DNA from: Dioscorea cayenensis subsp. rotundata
Taxonomy: Eukaryota; Streptophyta; Magnoliopsida; Dioscoreales; Dioscoreaceae
Length of the DNA: 64,000 nucleotides
NCBI RefSeq assembly: GCF_009730915.1
Contig: NC_052488.1
Span: 19,772,305-19,836,304, forward strand
Reading direction: 5' to 3'
Shown here piece after piece: positions 9,008 to 22,500 of this stretch. Each line of letters starts with the position of its first letter. The first letter of the stretch is position 1. Both the position numbers and the translations under genes were made by a program. The notes under the pieces were generated by a model. The model did no database searches. It had not been told where the DNA came from and saw nothing but the letters and a program-made list of their open reading frames with translations.

Positions 9008-10131
9008 TCTAACCCCCAATAATTTATCAAGGGGAGGATTTAATGGCTTGCCGGTTGCCACATGTGCCTTTTTGCACGTTGCTGTTGAGATGAAAGACGA
9101 CCAGTTTCTAAAATACATTTTTACGGCTCATATGTAGACATATATTTAAGGAATATTTTTCTATCTCCTATGTTTTTTAACCTTAGAACTGAGATTTAGA
9201 CATCTTGGAAATCCAAATTAGAGCCCTATATAAGGAGACATGTGACTTTTCACATTAGGTGTTTTTTTTAAATATACATAGAGGAATAATCATATATTCA
9301 ATCATTGCCTTTTTCTCACCTATTTTGGTCATAATCCAAATTGAAAAGACTCATATTAAGTGACTCAACATGGACAAATTAGAGCATCTACTAAAATTAT
9401 ATTTTAATAGTTTCCCTAATTCACATGGTCCAACGTAGAGGTCATAGTTTAATGAAGCCAATAGATGTAATCTCTTGGAAGCTCTACAATTTTATTAACA
9501 ACATATTTTTGTTCTTCTCTGTTGTCTAACGGATGCCTTATCATCTTTTATGGCTATAATTCATCTTATATATATATATATATATATACATTGACTACAG
9601 GCAACAAATGTAGTTTTGATCTCAATAACAACATGGCCTTGGGAGAATGATCCTCAATAATTTATGAAAATTAAAAGAAAAAAAAACTTCAGGAGGTTTG
9701 AAGGAATAGGTGAGTTACAAGTCTCACACTACCATGGAAATATAGCCTAGCAGTCAAGCCACTTGACTTTCATTTAGGAGGTGAAAATTTTAACTCTCTT
9801 CTAATAAATAGTTAAGGAATAATAATAAAAAGTATGGGTGCTCTTGGAGTAGCTTGTACATATTTTATATATATAAACAAGCGCCTCAATAGGACAAGCC
9901 GGCAGCCATTATATTTTGAATTTTCATACTGTTTTCTTTCTATTTCTTCTTTCTAAGACTTTTATTAACCTCTGGTGGTTGGTTACAATCTTCTCATCTA
10001 TTTTTTCTTTTTCTATTTGTTATTTTAATTAAAATCTTGATTGATTCATTTATATATATATAATCTAGTTTGATGTCTTGTGCCTGAAACCAAATTAAAT
10101 TAAGGAGAGTAGACAATTGGGTGTGAAGAAG
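9008..10131. other. Intergenic region between SUT-A and SUT-B; upstream of SUT-B
   Basis: No coding signal was seen. It holds a SINE-like relic at 9728-9835 (A-box-like TAGCCTAGCAGTC, tail AATAATAATAAAAA), an (AT)n run near 9570 and a TATA-rich stretch at 10051-10062 that could serve SUT-B. The last 80 bases (ATCTAGTTTGATGTCTTG onward) resemble the sequence ahead of SUT-C (GTCTGATGTCTGCCAG), which suggests shared leader sequence. Confidence 0.5.
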
Positions 10132-13100
10132 ATGGAGGTGGAGGTCGGTGGTCTGAAGAATGTTGAAAGTTCGGCTTTTTCCGGTGACGGTGCTCCGGCG
10201 AGTGATCAGGCAGCTACTCCGGCAAGCTTAATGAAACTGATACTATCAAGCATGGTTGCTGCTGGTGTGCAGTATGGTTGGGCTCTCCAAGTTGCTCTTT
10301 TGACATCTTATGTTCAGGTTCAGTTACTAAACTTAATTAATTTGCCATGCAACATCACCAGTTACCTACTGACTTGGCCTTCCACCTTTTTTTTTTCTTT
10401 TTATTTAATATATATATATAATTCTTTGTGCTGTATTTTAAGAATTTATTTATAAAAAAAATGGATAAATTATGTTTTATTGAATAGAAAGAGCTAAACA
10501 CCAAAATTTAAAGAATTGATTTGAGAAGTTGTCAACTTCCACGAATTTCTGATTTATTTTCTTTATTTTTAAGAACTTAAAAATAAGATAATAAATGGTT
10601 TTTATGTGATTTTTATTTTTCTATAAATATAGACAAGTCATTGTAATCAGAATCTTTTGAGTTGAGAGTAATTCAAATTCTAGATTTTGGATTTGGGAGA
10701 GAGATCAAATACAATTCTTTTAATATAGAGGTGACTTTAAATATTTATTTTTATTAGCACCATGTATAATAAATTGGAAAAATAAGAATAATTAACAATT
10801 TTTAAAAACTCTCAATAATCATTTTTAATAAAAACTGTTTATTATTTTATTCTTAAATTTTAATCAGAGTAGAGTGGAATATCAACTCTCCATATTTTAA
10901 AATTAATTAATTTGATTTTAATTTGATACATATTATTATTATTTTATTAGTGGAATATGGAGTGTTGAGTAAGAAAGTTTGTTATTTTTCTGCAATACCA
11001 TTAACAAATCAAATATTATAGTAAACAAGACAACATAAGATTTTTGTTTGTCCATACTCCAAAGTGGGGTTCACTGATTAAAAAGAAAACAAAAGAGGAG
11101 CATCATCTCCAATCCAAGCATATGCAACAAAAGTCACAAGAAAGGATTGAGATTGCTCCTCCAATGAAATTAATATTTTTATGAGTACCTTAAATTTAGG
11201 TGTTAGTTGTTGTCATAATAATTTTATTTCCTTTGTTATTTTATAACAGACTCTTGGATTACCGCACTCCCTTGCTTCAATGATGTGGCTATGTGGCCCT
11301 GTTTCAGCCTTTATAGTGAGTTATAGTAATACCAACTTGTTATTTTTATAATTAATTTGATGAACAATTTAATCTGAAAACATGTTAATAATTGTTAGGT
11401 TCAACCAACTGTTGGTGTTTGGAGTGATAGATGTCATTCAAGATTTGGAAGGAGGAGGCCATTTATTTTTGCAGGCTGCCTTTTGATCTGTACTTCTGTG
11501 AGAACTTACTAAATTTGCAAAAAGATTTAGTAGTTTATATTTCTGTGAGCTCATCAAAAGATTTATGTATCTAAATCTTTGACAAATTAACAGGCGCTTG
11601 TTATCGCCTTTTCATCGGATATTGGATATGCACTTGGTGATACAAAAGAACATTGCAGGTGAAACTTAAACCGGTTTTATTAATAAAAAAAATTCTTTCA
11701 TATACTAAACTAATTTTTTGTTTTGGTTTTTTTTTTTATTCTGTAGTGTCTACACGGGAAAAAGGTGGAAAGCTACAATTGTATATGTTATCGGCTTTTG
11801 GATGCTTGATTCTGCAAACAATGCAGCACATGTACTTCTTCGTTCCAAACTTAAAACTATAACTTCTCAGTTCAGTAATTCTGAATTTTACCAATGAATC
11901 ATGAAATGCAGGCACCAACACGTGCGCTAATGGCCGATCTTGCAGGTGAAAACATGGCATTACAACATTGCTTAATGTTTATGTGAAGTCTAATTAATTT
12001 GCCTGAAATATCAATAGGTCCTGGTAGATTTACAGCAGCAAATGCAGTAATGTGTTTATGGTTTGCAGTAGGAAACATACTTGGTTATTCTTCAGGTGCA
12101 ACCAGGTCTTGGCATCGGTAATTTACCAAACTTTTTTCTATTTATGACATCAATCTCTTGAATTTATTGACAGTGAGGTTCTTTGTGCAGTTGGTTTCCA
12201 TTTCTGAACACAAGAGCTTGCTGTGAAACTTGTGCAAATCTTAAGGGTGCTTTTCTAATTGATATTGTGAGTTTTAAGTACTTTCAAAAACCGCAGAATT
12301 GAAAGATTAGTCTATCAAATTTTTTTTTTTTTTTCTGATAAAAGTGGATAAACCCCAATTTTTAGAAAAAAAAGAAAAAGAAAAATACAACATAACTAAG
12401 AAGACAAAGGTGCGTTTAGACAAGTGCGCCAACAAAGACGTGGTCAACAAAGAAGGGAACAACAAAAACAAATAGCACAATAAAAGTATATAGTTCACTA
12501 GGCGTGGATCAAATCAAAAGAAAAAACATAACACAGTGACTACTCCTACAGAAGAGAGGAGGTCCTTAGGAGTCTCAAGATGCAAGCACTAGGAGGTGCT
12601 GGCAGGTGCTACTCTCGACCATCAGGCATTTCTCTTAACAGCATGTACTGACTCCATGAGCTTTTTCCTCTTCTGTTTAGGGATTGTATACACCCAAAGA
12701 ATAAACAATGAGATACCTTAAAAATAATAGAAATCGAAGTACAAAAACATTCATAAAAGATTCTCGTATTTCTTTCAAGCCAAAAAGATTCTTCTATTTC
12801 TTTCTAGCCAATCATTCCAAATTAATGCCCTAGTTAAAGTATCCTAAGTTTTCTTCGCCCCTCCTCTGAGTCTTGTCCTCCAAGGACCCCACATATCTGA
12901 AAGGGATATAGGAAAGTCTGTCAAAGCAAGGCTCCAACTAAAATGATCCCAGATTTATACTATAAAAGGGCGTTGAATGAACAAATGATGCGAAGATTCA
13001 ATGTCATTAAAGCACAGTATGCAAATAGCTGTTGGCAGTTTAATGCATCTTCTTTTAGCTAAGTCTTCAAGGGTGAGAATTTTATTATCCCATGCTAGCC

Positions 13101-16100
13101 AAGTGAATGCCTTAACCTTCCTTGAGTAAAAAACCCTTGAGATGTTCATACTTGATTGGCAGCGCAAGCCGCCATCAATCAAAAAGTTGTAGAAGGATTT
13201 AACCTAGAAAGTGCCATTAGAAGTGTGATTCCAACGTTTAAGGTCTTTGGAATCTCCATTCAGATTCAATAAGAAGTTATCAATGAAAGGATTAATTTCT
13301 CTTAGGATGTGAAGGAAGTTAAGGGCTAAGGCATTAACTGTTCCACTAGTGACTGTAGATTCTACAAATGTTTCAGGCTATAGATCTCTAGGAACTCGTC
13401 CTCCCAACTAGTCATTAAGCCAGAAGTGAGTGGACCTGCCATCATGAATGATGTGTGTGATACACTTCCTAAAAGCTAATAGACACCTTAAGATGCTTCC
13501 CCATAAGAAGGACCTATTTTTGGGTTGCATTTTGAAAAGGATCCAGTATTGATGATGCTGATAATAGTTGAAATATATTACCATCAAACCACACCAGTTT
13601 GTTTCTAAGATTATTTTTCCACCACCATTTTCCTAGTAAGACTAGATTAAAATTTACCAGATTTAGTATACCCCAGCCTCCTAAGTAGTGAAGTCTACAG
13701 ATATGTTTTCAGTGACCAGTCTACACACAACCTTGTCAAATTCTAGATCCCTCCACAAGAAGTCACGGCGAATGCGGTTTATAGCTTTAATGATCCAGGA
13801 GGGAAGGTTATAGATAGACATCCAATAAGTGGGGATAGAGGTAAGTAAAGAGTTCACTAACGTGAGTCTACCCTCGAGGGATAACATCCTAGATTTCTGG
13901 GTTGCCAATCTTAAATGTATCTTAGTGATGAGAGTTTCTCAGTCCTTGCAATTGGGATGCATGCCTGAATCCTAATTTCCAAGTACATCAGTGGAAGATA
14001 TCCTGATGAGTTATTTAAGGTGCTTGAGAGGAACCTATCCGCTTGGAGGCCTACTCTTGTTGAACAGAGGCATATTTTGTGGAAATGAATTCACATCCCA
14101 AATAGACCTTCAAAGAGATATAGTATGAGTTTTATAATTCACAAATCTTTCCAAGTCCACCTAGTAGGACTCCATACAGAACACCGAATAACATGGCGTT
14201 GGAGGTCATTGTACTTAGGACATCAGCCACAAGTACAAGCAGGAGAAGAGAGAGAGAATCACATTATCTTATCCCTCTCTGAAATCTAACGTAGCCATTT
14301 AATAAAATGGAGGATTTTGAAGTGATTAACATGCTTTCAATCCAGCCTATCTAACGATCACCAAATCTTTGGGTTTTCAAAAGTTCTAAAAGGAAGTTCC
14401 AATCCAGTGATCGCCCAATTGATTCATTCAAGATTAACTGCACCATTATAGAAGTCTTGGCACAGATCTATCAAATCATTATTGATTGTCGAATAGAATT
14501 CTAAAAAAAGAAGATAGGGAAACCATCTGGTCCAAGGGCCTTATCAGCTCTTAGTTCAAGGGTGGCTCTCTTTAGTTCCTCTTAAGTGAACAAGGCCACT
14601 GGGGCTATAAGGTCTACTCTAGCTTTGTTAATCAACAACCTATCACAATTAAATCGGAAATGTGTGGAGCTTTTCGATCCAAATTGTGATCGGAATAAAG
14701 AAGTGAAGGCCTTTCTAATTTCTCTTGTCTCTTCAATGGTGGATTGGTTATGTATAATGTGGGACATGAAGTTTTGGTCATGCCGACATTGGCCACAATG
14801 TGGAAAAACTTAGTATTAGAATCTCCTTCCTTGAGCCAAGTTAAACTTGTGCACTGATGCCAGTACACTTCCTTTTGGATGAGGATGTTGCGCATGGTTT
14901 GTCGCAACTCATAATCTTTGTTATGTTCTGACTCTGTGAAGTTGCATGTTTCCTTTACAGCATCTAAGTTTTTAATTTCATGAAGAATGTCAAGTTTATG
15001 CAAATTGATGGAGTCAAAATTAGTTCTAGCCCACTCACGCAAACCTATCTCTAGTATGAGCCAATTTTTAAGTAATAGTGAAAGCCCCACACCCTTGCAG
15101 ATTAGTTTCCTCCCACCAAGATTGAATAAGATCACTAAATCCTTCAACATAACACTAGGCTAATTCAAACCTAAAAGGGCGTTGTTTGAAGTTTGTGGCA
15201 TCATGTTGTTAGTTTGATGAGCGCGTAATCATATCCAAATCATGGAAGGTAATACTGATTAATCCTAGGGTGATGGCTCAACTAGTCCTGATTAACTAAA
15301 AAGTGATCAAGCCTAACTCAAGTAGGATTTGCCTGGCCATTAGTTCAGGTGAAATGCCTACCCATGGAAGGAGAGGCTCCATAAGGTTTAAGTCACGTTT
15401 TAGCCTTTGCGCCTGTGTGATGTCTTCTCCTATTGGGATTCCTCTATTCTTGTCTGAGGTAGAAAAATGATATTAAAGTCACTACAAATCACCCACATGA
15501 GGGCTCTACCACCATTACTAGTACGGATTTCATCCCAAAAAAGATTGTTTGAGGTATCTATCATTAGGGCCGTAAACTGAAGTACATAGCCAATTTCCTT
15601 AACCCAAGGGGTTAGATATTAAAAGATGTAAAATCCGACCACTTAAGTAGTATCCTCTGACCCTTTAGCAGTCAAGGAGGAACGTTCAATCTCTAGTCGC
15701 CTAAGTTGTTGAAGTAGTCCATTTTTTTAATTATAATTAATATCAAAGTTTATACCACATGCTAAGCAATAACTTTCATGTTTCATATCTCACAATTTCT
15801 TTTATTTCAATTTGATAAGCAGGTGTTTCTTCTTTTCTGTTCTTCTATATCTCTGTTTTTCGCCAAAGAAGCCCCACTTGAAGGAAAGACCGGAATGGTT
15901 ATTGCAAATGAACAAAAATCAGGAGTAATTGAACTTCTAAAAAGTCTCAGACATTTACCTCCTGGAATGCGTCCTGTTCTTATTGTCTCTTTTCTGTCTT
16001 GGGTACTATTTGTTCGACATAAGACAAAAACACATGTTTTAGTTCGATTACTAATAGAGCACTTTCACCTGAATATTTCGTTATTTGCTTGACAGCTATC

Positions 16101-19100
16101 ATGGTTTTCGTTCTTCCTATATAACAATGATTGGATGGGCCGAGAAATTCACCATGGTGATCCAGAGGGAACTCAAGCTCAAAGAAAAGCTTATGAGAAT
16201 GGAATCAGAGATGGTTCATTTGGATTGCTATTGAATTCAGTAAAGAAAATAAAACTATTGATTTTTTTTTCTAACAATATTAGTATGTCACTGACTCACT
16301 GCTAATTTTTCTGTCACAGATAATGCTAGGAATTGGTTCTTTTCTGCTCGAACCAATATGTCGAAAGCTTACAACAAGAGTAGTGTGGGCTATTAGTAAC
16401 TTCATATTGTTCTTCGCCTTCGCATCGATGTGCATTGTGAGCATATGGTCTACCAATGGTTATTCCTATGGAGTGAATAAAGAGGAAGAAGTGAACAACA
16501 AAGTTAGAGTTGTAGCTCTTCTTATATTTGCAGCTCTTGGCTTTCCTTTGACTGTTAGTATTAGTAATTCCATTGCTATGAATCACATAGCTCGTTGTTT
16601 TTAATTTCTGAATTAATTGTTACTTTGTTTGATCTGATTTGTTTTTAATCTATGATCATGATCAGGTGTTGTTCAGTGTTCCTCCTGCTGTTGCCGCGCA
16701 ATTAGCCGATATCGGAGGAACGGGACAAGGTTTTTTAATGATATTTGATGATTTTTTTTCATAGTATCACAACCAAGTTTTGGTTCATAATGGTATTAAT
16801 TTATTTTTGCAGGATTAAACGTAGGGATTCTGACTATTTTCAGTGTCATACCACAGGTAAGTAAGACTGTATTACAAAAGATTGTATGGTTAGTTTTGTC
16901 TAGTGATAATAGTAACAACTTTATTCAAAAAAAAAAAATAATAGTAACAACAAAAACCTACTTAAAAATTAAGAAATCTGGAATTCCAATTATTTTATAT
17001 ATCGTGGACATTTTGTTAAAGTAATTTCAATTGAACTTTAATGCTTCCGAGGACAATGATGTCGTGTCTTCTATGACATCAAAATTAAAGGTAAAATGGT
17101 CATTTTAAAAGTTTATTTTGAAGATATTTATTTATAAATCAAAAGAATAATATAGATAACTATACTTACATATTTGTTTCGGTCATTTTACACAAACATA
17201 GTTTAGTTTTATTGTTGAATTAAGAAGAAGAATGTAAAGGAGCTCCTTAATTATATAAAACATAATTATAAATTTTATTTAAACTTTATTTTTAATTTTT
17301 CAATGCCATCTCATTACGGCAACAACCTAGTAGTAAGACACTTTACTTCTATATGGGAGATCAAGGATTTGACTTCCTTTTAATATATGATTAAGGCCTA
17401 ATAATAAAAAAAAATGTGTGTGGAGTGCTTGTCCACATTATAAAATAATTTTTTTAAAAAAAAAAATCCTAGATCATACCTATATTTACACTAGTGTAAG
17501 ATATAAGGGACCGAAAAAGCAATTTGACTTTGGCCCATGCCAGCCAGTCTCTGCATCCTTGCTTCTTATATTGGTGTTAGTCTTATCTGTCCACTTTTGA
17601 TGAACATGTTTTGTTATTTCTTTCTCTTAAGTCTTTTAAGTTTTTCCGTAAGTCTTAATCTCTCTTGTTTCTGCATTGTTATTTTTTTAAAATAGATTAT
17701 GATCTCTCTACTTTCATTATTAAAAACCTAGTATAAAATATAAACACAAGGAACCATGGTCTGGACCAGCAGTAATTACCATATAGTGTGATTGAGAGGA
17801 CTTAGTTTGAGCCTCTCAACTCGCATTGCATTTGGTCATCTATGGGAGTTCTATATGAAGAATACATCTTGTCCTCACTGTTAGTAATAATTGATCTAAT
17901 CGAATTAGGGTTAGGAAAAATCATTCTACTCAAATTAGAACTATCAAAATCACAAGCGCAAAATCCTCCAACGTGCACATACGATGTTCTCTAACTTTTC
18001 ACCTTTGATCCGGAAGAAGTGATCACTTCTTTTGCTTTGTGAATATTATGGTTTTTGTCGTAGCCGTCTTTTGATGGCAATAACAATTAGTTGAACAATA
18101 ATCTCATATCACAACTCCATATTAATTTTAATAATCACAATCATCTCCATTAACAAATTGTAATTTAATCAAAAAATTAGAGGTATTCATATGTGAGACC
18201 CAATATAATATTTTACATATTAGTTCTTCTATCAATAAATATTTCATATAAGTGGATTTGATTAGACCACCAATGGCACTATCGATCCCCATGTATATAT
18301 GTGCTTCCTTATATTATTGGACATAAAACAATTTTAAAACATATATAATAATAAATATTTTTTATATAATAAAATCCTTTCAAAAATTAATTGCCAGATT
18401 TTTATCCAACTTATAAGAAACACAATCTAAAATATTCTCTCCTATAATATAGGAGTGATAGATCCCATCTTGGAGCACTACAAACCTTGATGTATTTATT
18501 ATATAAGCCAATGTATCCGTATATAACCTGCAATTAGCATAATCGGTTGACATTATCAAAGTAATATAATTTATACATAAGATTTAATAACATCATCATG
18601 TAATAAAGATTTTCTGTAACAAAATAACTCTTTTGTTCTATGACAGTGCTTGGTCTAAAAGTTTTGTATGGTTCAGTTCAATATTTGTCAACTACAAATA
18701 TCCACAATGCTACAAAATCTCCATTTTAGTGGTTGAGACATACAATTCTATCACATATAGTAGTACAACATGTGATAACCAATAATTATCATATCAAATC
18801 ATATTTTATTGCATATGTTATGAACTATTTTGGGTAGCAAGGAATATAGATAATCATGTCTCATTTTAATGATTTCTATACAATGCAAGCCCATAATAAT
18901 ATATCGTCAAACATGAATAATACGATACCCATAATTATGCATGTAACAAATAAAACTATTTTATTATTAAATATTAGCTAAATTTAGCTTTATAGGGAAT
19001 ACTAGGTTTCCACTCCTCTCTAAGGTTGCATGGCAGGGGTTTTCCTTAATATGTCATTCAAGCCACCATAATTGATGCATTTTTATATCTGTCTGTCCTT

Positions 19101-19528
19101 TGTTTTGGTGCTTATCGGCTTTATCGATATATATATATACAAACACAGAAGAAATTAACAAAACGTTTGGATCACATGTTTCCATTCAATTGAATGAAAT
19201 AAAACCCACTTCTAATCAATTGACCCTCAAACTTCAAAATTTTTTCAGTAGAACAAATTTATTATATAATTTTTCTTTGGAAATAACAACTCCACTGACC
19301 CATTTATATATGGCTAGATAGATGTTTTGATGAAACAATTAACAAAAGTGAAAAAAAATGTTTTTGCAGGTGATAATATCAGTGAGTGCAGGACCATGGG
19401 ATGCTCTGTTTCACAAAGGAAATTTGCCTGCATTTGCTGTGGCTTCTTTCTTTGCCTTTGTTAGTGCCTTTGTTGCATTTTTTGTGCTCCCAAAGCTGAA
19501 AACTTCCACCTTCTCTGCATCCCATTAA
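10132..19528 (+). CDS. SUT-B: sucrose/H+ symporter (SUT/SUC family), 14 exons, 511 aa
   Basis: Exons: 10132-10317, 11250-11315, 11399-11497, 11594-11658, 11747-11831, 11912-11945, 12018-12117, 12191-12266, 15823-16002, 16096-16239, 16320-16553, 16666-16729, 16813-16856 and 19370-19528. All phases join and the sum is 1536 bases. The product is a 12-helix MFS proton-sucrose symporter, expected in the plasma membrane or tonoplast. Family marks are the first helix [27 protein letters not shown], the loop FGRRRPF (about residue 100), [15 protein letters not shown], and the C-terminal SAGPWDALF. The ATG chosen gives MEVEVGG, shared with SUT-C; an upstream in-frame TAA excludes earlier starts. Intron 8 (3.6 kb) holds an antisense LINE and intron 13 (2.5 kb) a probable insertion. 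The exon 5 donor reads CAT/GTAC instead of CAG/GTAC. The coding frame is fully open. Whether the long introns are spliced well is not known. Confidence 0.93.
12320..15740 (-). mobile_element. Decayed LINE (L1-like) antisense in SUT-B intron 8
   Basis: A poly(T) run from 12320 marks the tail of a minus-strand element. TATCAAA flanks it (12313-12319 and 15741-15747). Minus-strand fragments read in order: 15150-14632, the stretch before and into the reverse transcriptase ([15 protein letters not shown]); 13908-13681, the reverse transcriptase end ([27 protein letters not shown]); and 13182-12955, zf-RVT ([33 protein letters not shown]). Frameshifts and stops separate them, and the 5' half of the element is missing. 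SUT-C intron 8 (24697-24785) is short and lacks it. Confidence 0.85.
17320..17410 (+). repeat. SINE-like relic in SUT-B intron 13
   Basis: It reads AACCTAGTAGTAAGACACTT, then GGAGATCAAGGATTTGACTT, then TTAAGGCCTAATAATAAAAA. The order and spacing match the block at 9728-9835 (AGCCTAGCAGTCAAGCCACT, GGAGGTGAAAATTTTAACTC, TTAAGGAATAATAATAAAAA), which suggests two copies of one tRNA-derived short element. Confidence 0.45.
17748..19140. repeat. Unclassified ~1.4-kb insertion in SUT-B intron 13
   Basis: Sequence on either side (about 17695-17748 and 19140-19300) is continuous in SUT-A (7140-7310), so the middle has been added in SUT-B or lost in SUT-A. The possible short repeat AAACACA lies at both edges. 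No frame is seen. The text includes GTGAGACCCAATATAATATT and other stretches that resemble LTR/leader sequence of copia-type elements, but I cannot prove this. SUT-C intron 13 is only 387 bases. Confidence 0.4.
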
Positions 19529-22500
19529 TCTTGTCATATAGATGGAAAAAAACACTGTTAATAAGCAGGCGCTGATTGTATAAATCGCCGGCCTTAATAA
19601 GATTAAGAAGGGTATATATATGGACATGTTTCTGTATGTTTTATGTTTAAATATATTTTATGATAATCATTAATCAGGGGCTTCATGAAAACTTCATCCA
19701 TAGTTTTGTTTTTTGTATAAAGATGGGTTATCCCCCAAATGGACGAAAGCTCTGTGTGTGCGCCTTCGAGATTTCTTAATGCATGGATGATTGTTGACGA
19801 CTCTAGTTTTAGTCCCACTCTGTATTTTTTTTTTTTTCTTATTAAAAAACCTATATGTTCCTAGCAGATCACTAGATCTTCGCATGTTAGTATTTATTTT
19901 TATTTTTTTTTATTATTTTTTTTTTTGTAAGTGACAAGTGCCACCCCATGTTAGTATTTCTAAAAAGAAAATATCTTGTCCTTTAACTTTTTTAACAAGA
20001 TAAACAACCTAATTGATCAAATACTTTTTCGTGTGTTTTCGTTTCGGTCACCCAATTTTAAAAAATTATGATTGAGTCCCTTATTTTTAGTTTTTATTAC
20101 GATTTTATCATCCGAGTGTACGCGTAGTATATGGCAGGTCAAATGTCAGCTCTAAAAAAATATATGCCACGTAGTATACCACATGTGATCGCCGTTAAAG
20201 GCATATGCTCGAGTGACCAAATCGTAACAAAAACTAAAATAAAAGACCAAATTGTAAATTTTTTTTAAAAACTAAGTGATTAAAATGAAAACACATGAAA
20301 AGGTAGATGACTATTTAGGTTGTTTACCCATTTTAATATTATTATTTTATTTTATTTACTATTTAATATCCTAATTTGTTATGGCCAATCGAGGATATCG
20401 AGCTAGTCTAGGCCAAGCAAGCTTAATTAGCCACAGGAGCCCATGCAGGCTCGTGTGGCCATGGCTCATCGGGTTAGAGCTGGCCCGATAGCTAAGCAAG
20501 CTCACAAAGACTCGTTGTGTAGCTGGCCCTCATAGGCTCCTAGCTCCATTTGGGTTTGGCCAACCATAGTAAGTTAAAAAGTTCAAACAAATATAAAAAA
20601 AAAAAAGTAAAATGGTTAATTTAAAAAATTGAGGAGGAAAGAGATATTTTTATTAAAAGTACCAAGATAGCTTGTCGTGGTTGAGTGAGCTTGCCTGGTC
20701 AGGCAATCACCAGCACAAGAGGGCTCACTAGGGCCAAGCGAGCTCACCTTGGTCTCGACCAAGTTTTCTGTGTCTAGGCAAGTTTGCTTAGGTCTTCAAG
20801 AACACTCACATAGCTTGCTAGTGCTCAACAAGCTTTTCCAATTGATGGACCCAACCTAATATTTGGGAGCCTTATCGTGTCTCCTTGAGGATGAGATAGG
20901 CCTTATTGGCTCTAATGGGCTCTCCCATGTTTGGGCAATCACAAGATAAGCTCGCCAACAAAAATTGAGAGAAAAAAGGAAAAGATAAAAGGTAAACATG
21001 AAATTTAAAAAAATAAAAATAAAAAATTTCTAAGAAAATTTGTCCAACTAGGGACCTAGAATTGATTTTCAAAAACCACTCTGGTCATATACAACATGGA
21101 TAAGGGCTTGTAAGTCATTTCATTTTTTTCATATTGACAGAAGGAAAACTATCTTCTCTTTAAATTGTTATTATTATATTATAATACATGTCTTTTGAAA
21201 AAATTGTGTACCCTTGAACTTTTGAATAGAAAGGAGAATGAAGTACTAACTACCTTGTTACATGAGTGGCTAAAGGGCCATGATAATATGCATCAAGTTA
21301 TTGAGTATGGACGATTAGCTCCCGTATTCGAGGTCTCTTGAGTGTTGCCCATACTTAATCTTCCTTTCTTGTTCTTGTTGTTTTTTGGTGTCACATTTAT
21401 TAAACTTTTTCATCTTTGATGGACTATATTACTTTTATTTCTTCGGTTTCTCTTTTGTGTTTGTACTCTTCAGTCGGGTCCCTTTCCTTCTTAGTTTGTT
21501 AGTTGTTCTTCTATTGTCTTTGTTTTGCATGTTTATACTCCAATTGAGTCCTTTTCCAGTTGTCTCTTGATTTTCTATTCATCAAACATATTTTATCCAT
21601 CTTTTTAAATAATAATAATAATAATAACACGTCTTTTTTTTATTTATAAATTGGACAAAACACTCACCTCAACCCTTGTAAAAGGAAGTTGATCCCTCGA
21701 CTTCTCACTTAACAGGGAAGGAAAATGCCATCCTTTCTATTGCGAAGGTAGCATTCTATTAAATAGTTGCTAATTGCTTTATGTGCCCAAGCATTTTTCA
21801 CATGTAAAAGGTATAAATTATACAACTTAACATAAACATTTGTCTAAACGAGAAACAAAGTCCGGTATAAATTAAACAAATTAACATAATATATATTAAT
21901 TAAATAGTTGGTACTTCTTGCTTTATTAGCCCCCCACTGCAAAAGACCGTGCGAAGATTTTAAAAAGCCCTAAGCTTTAATAGCCCTCCCAACCCATAAG
22001 GTAAACAATTAATTTGCGACCAATGTGCGTGCTCTTAACTATATTACACTTGTCTTATTTGTCAATCCCTTTATATATAATCTATCTTAATTTCTTGCTA
22101 TTAAGCATGCCCCTACCCTTAAAATAGCCTAATGTGTAATAATAACTATAACTATTACAAGAAAAAATTATTTGAGCACAAATTATGTGTGATACTGTAT
22201 TGTTACCTGCACAAACAACTAGTCCCTAAAGCAACACTTGAGGTTAAGGGGGCAAAATCAAATTAATCAGCAACAACATCAAAATGCATCTTGAAGTTCC
22301 TAAGATCACATCTAGAACCAAGCAATCAAGAGGAGAAGGTAGTTGAGTAGAGAGCATGGCATCTATATGACTATTTCACCTCTCTTGGTGTTTCAGGGTT
22401 TATTTTGGTTATTGAGTTGTAGCCTTCACTATTGTTGTTCTTTTTTATTTCTCCCCCTATGTTTGTTGTCTTTTATCAATTTTCACTACTAGTGGACCGA

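Noticed and set aside
10117-10131. Earlier start for SUT-B at a TTG
   Set aside because: TTG is not a normal plant nuclear start; the ATG at 10132 gives the same N-terminus as SUT-C.
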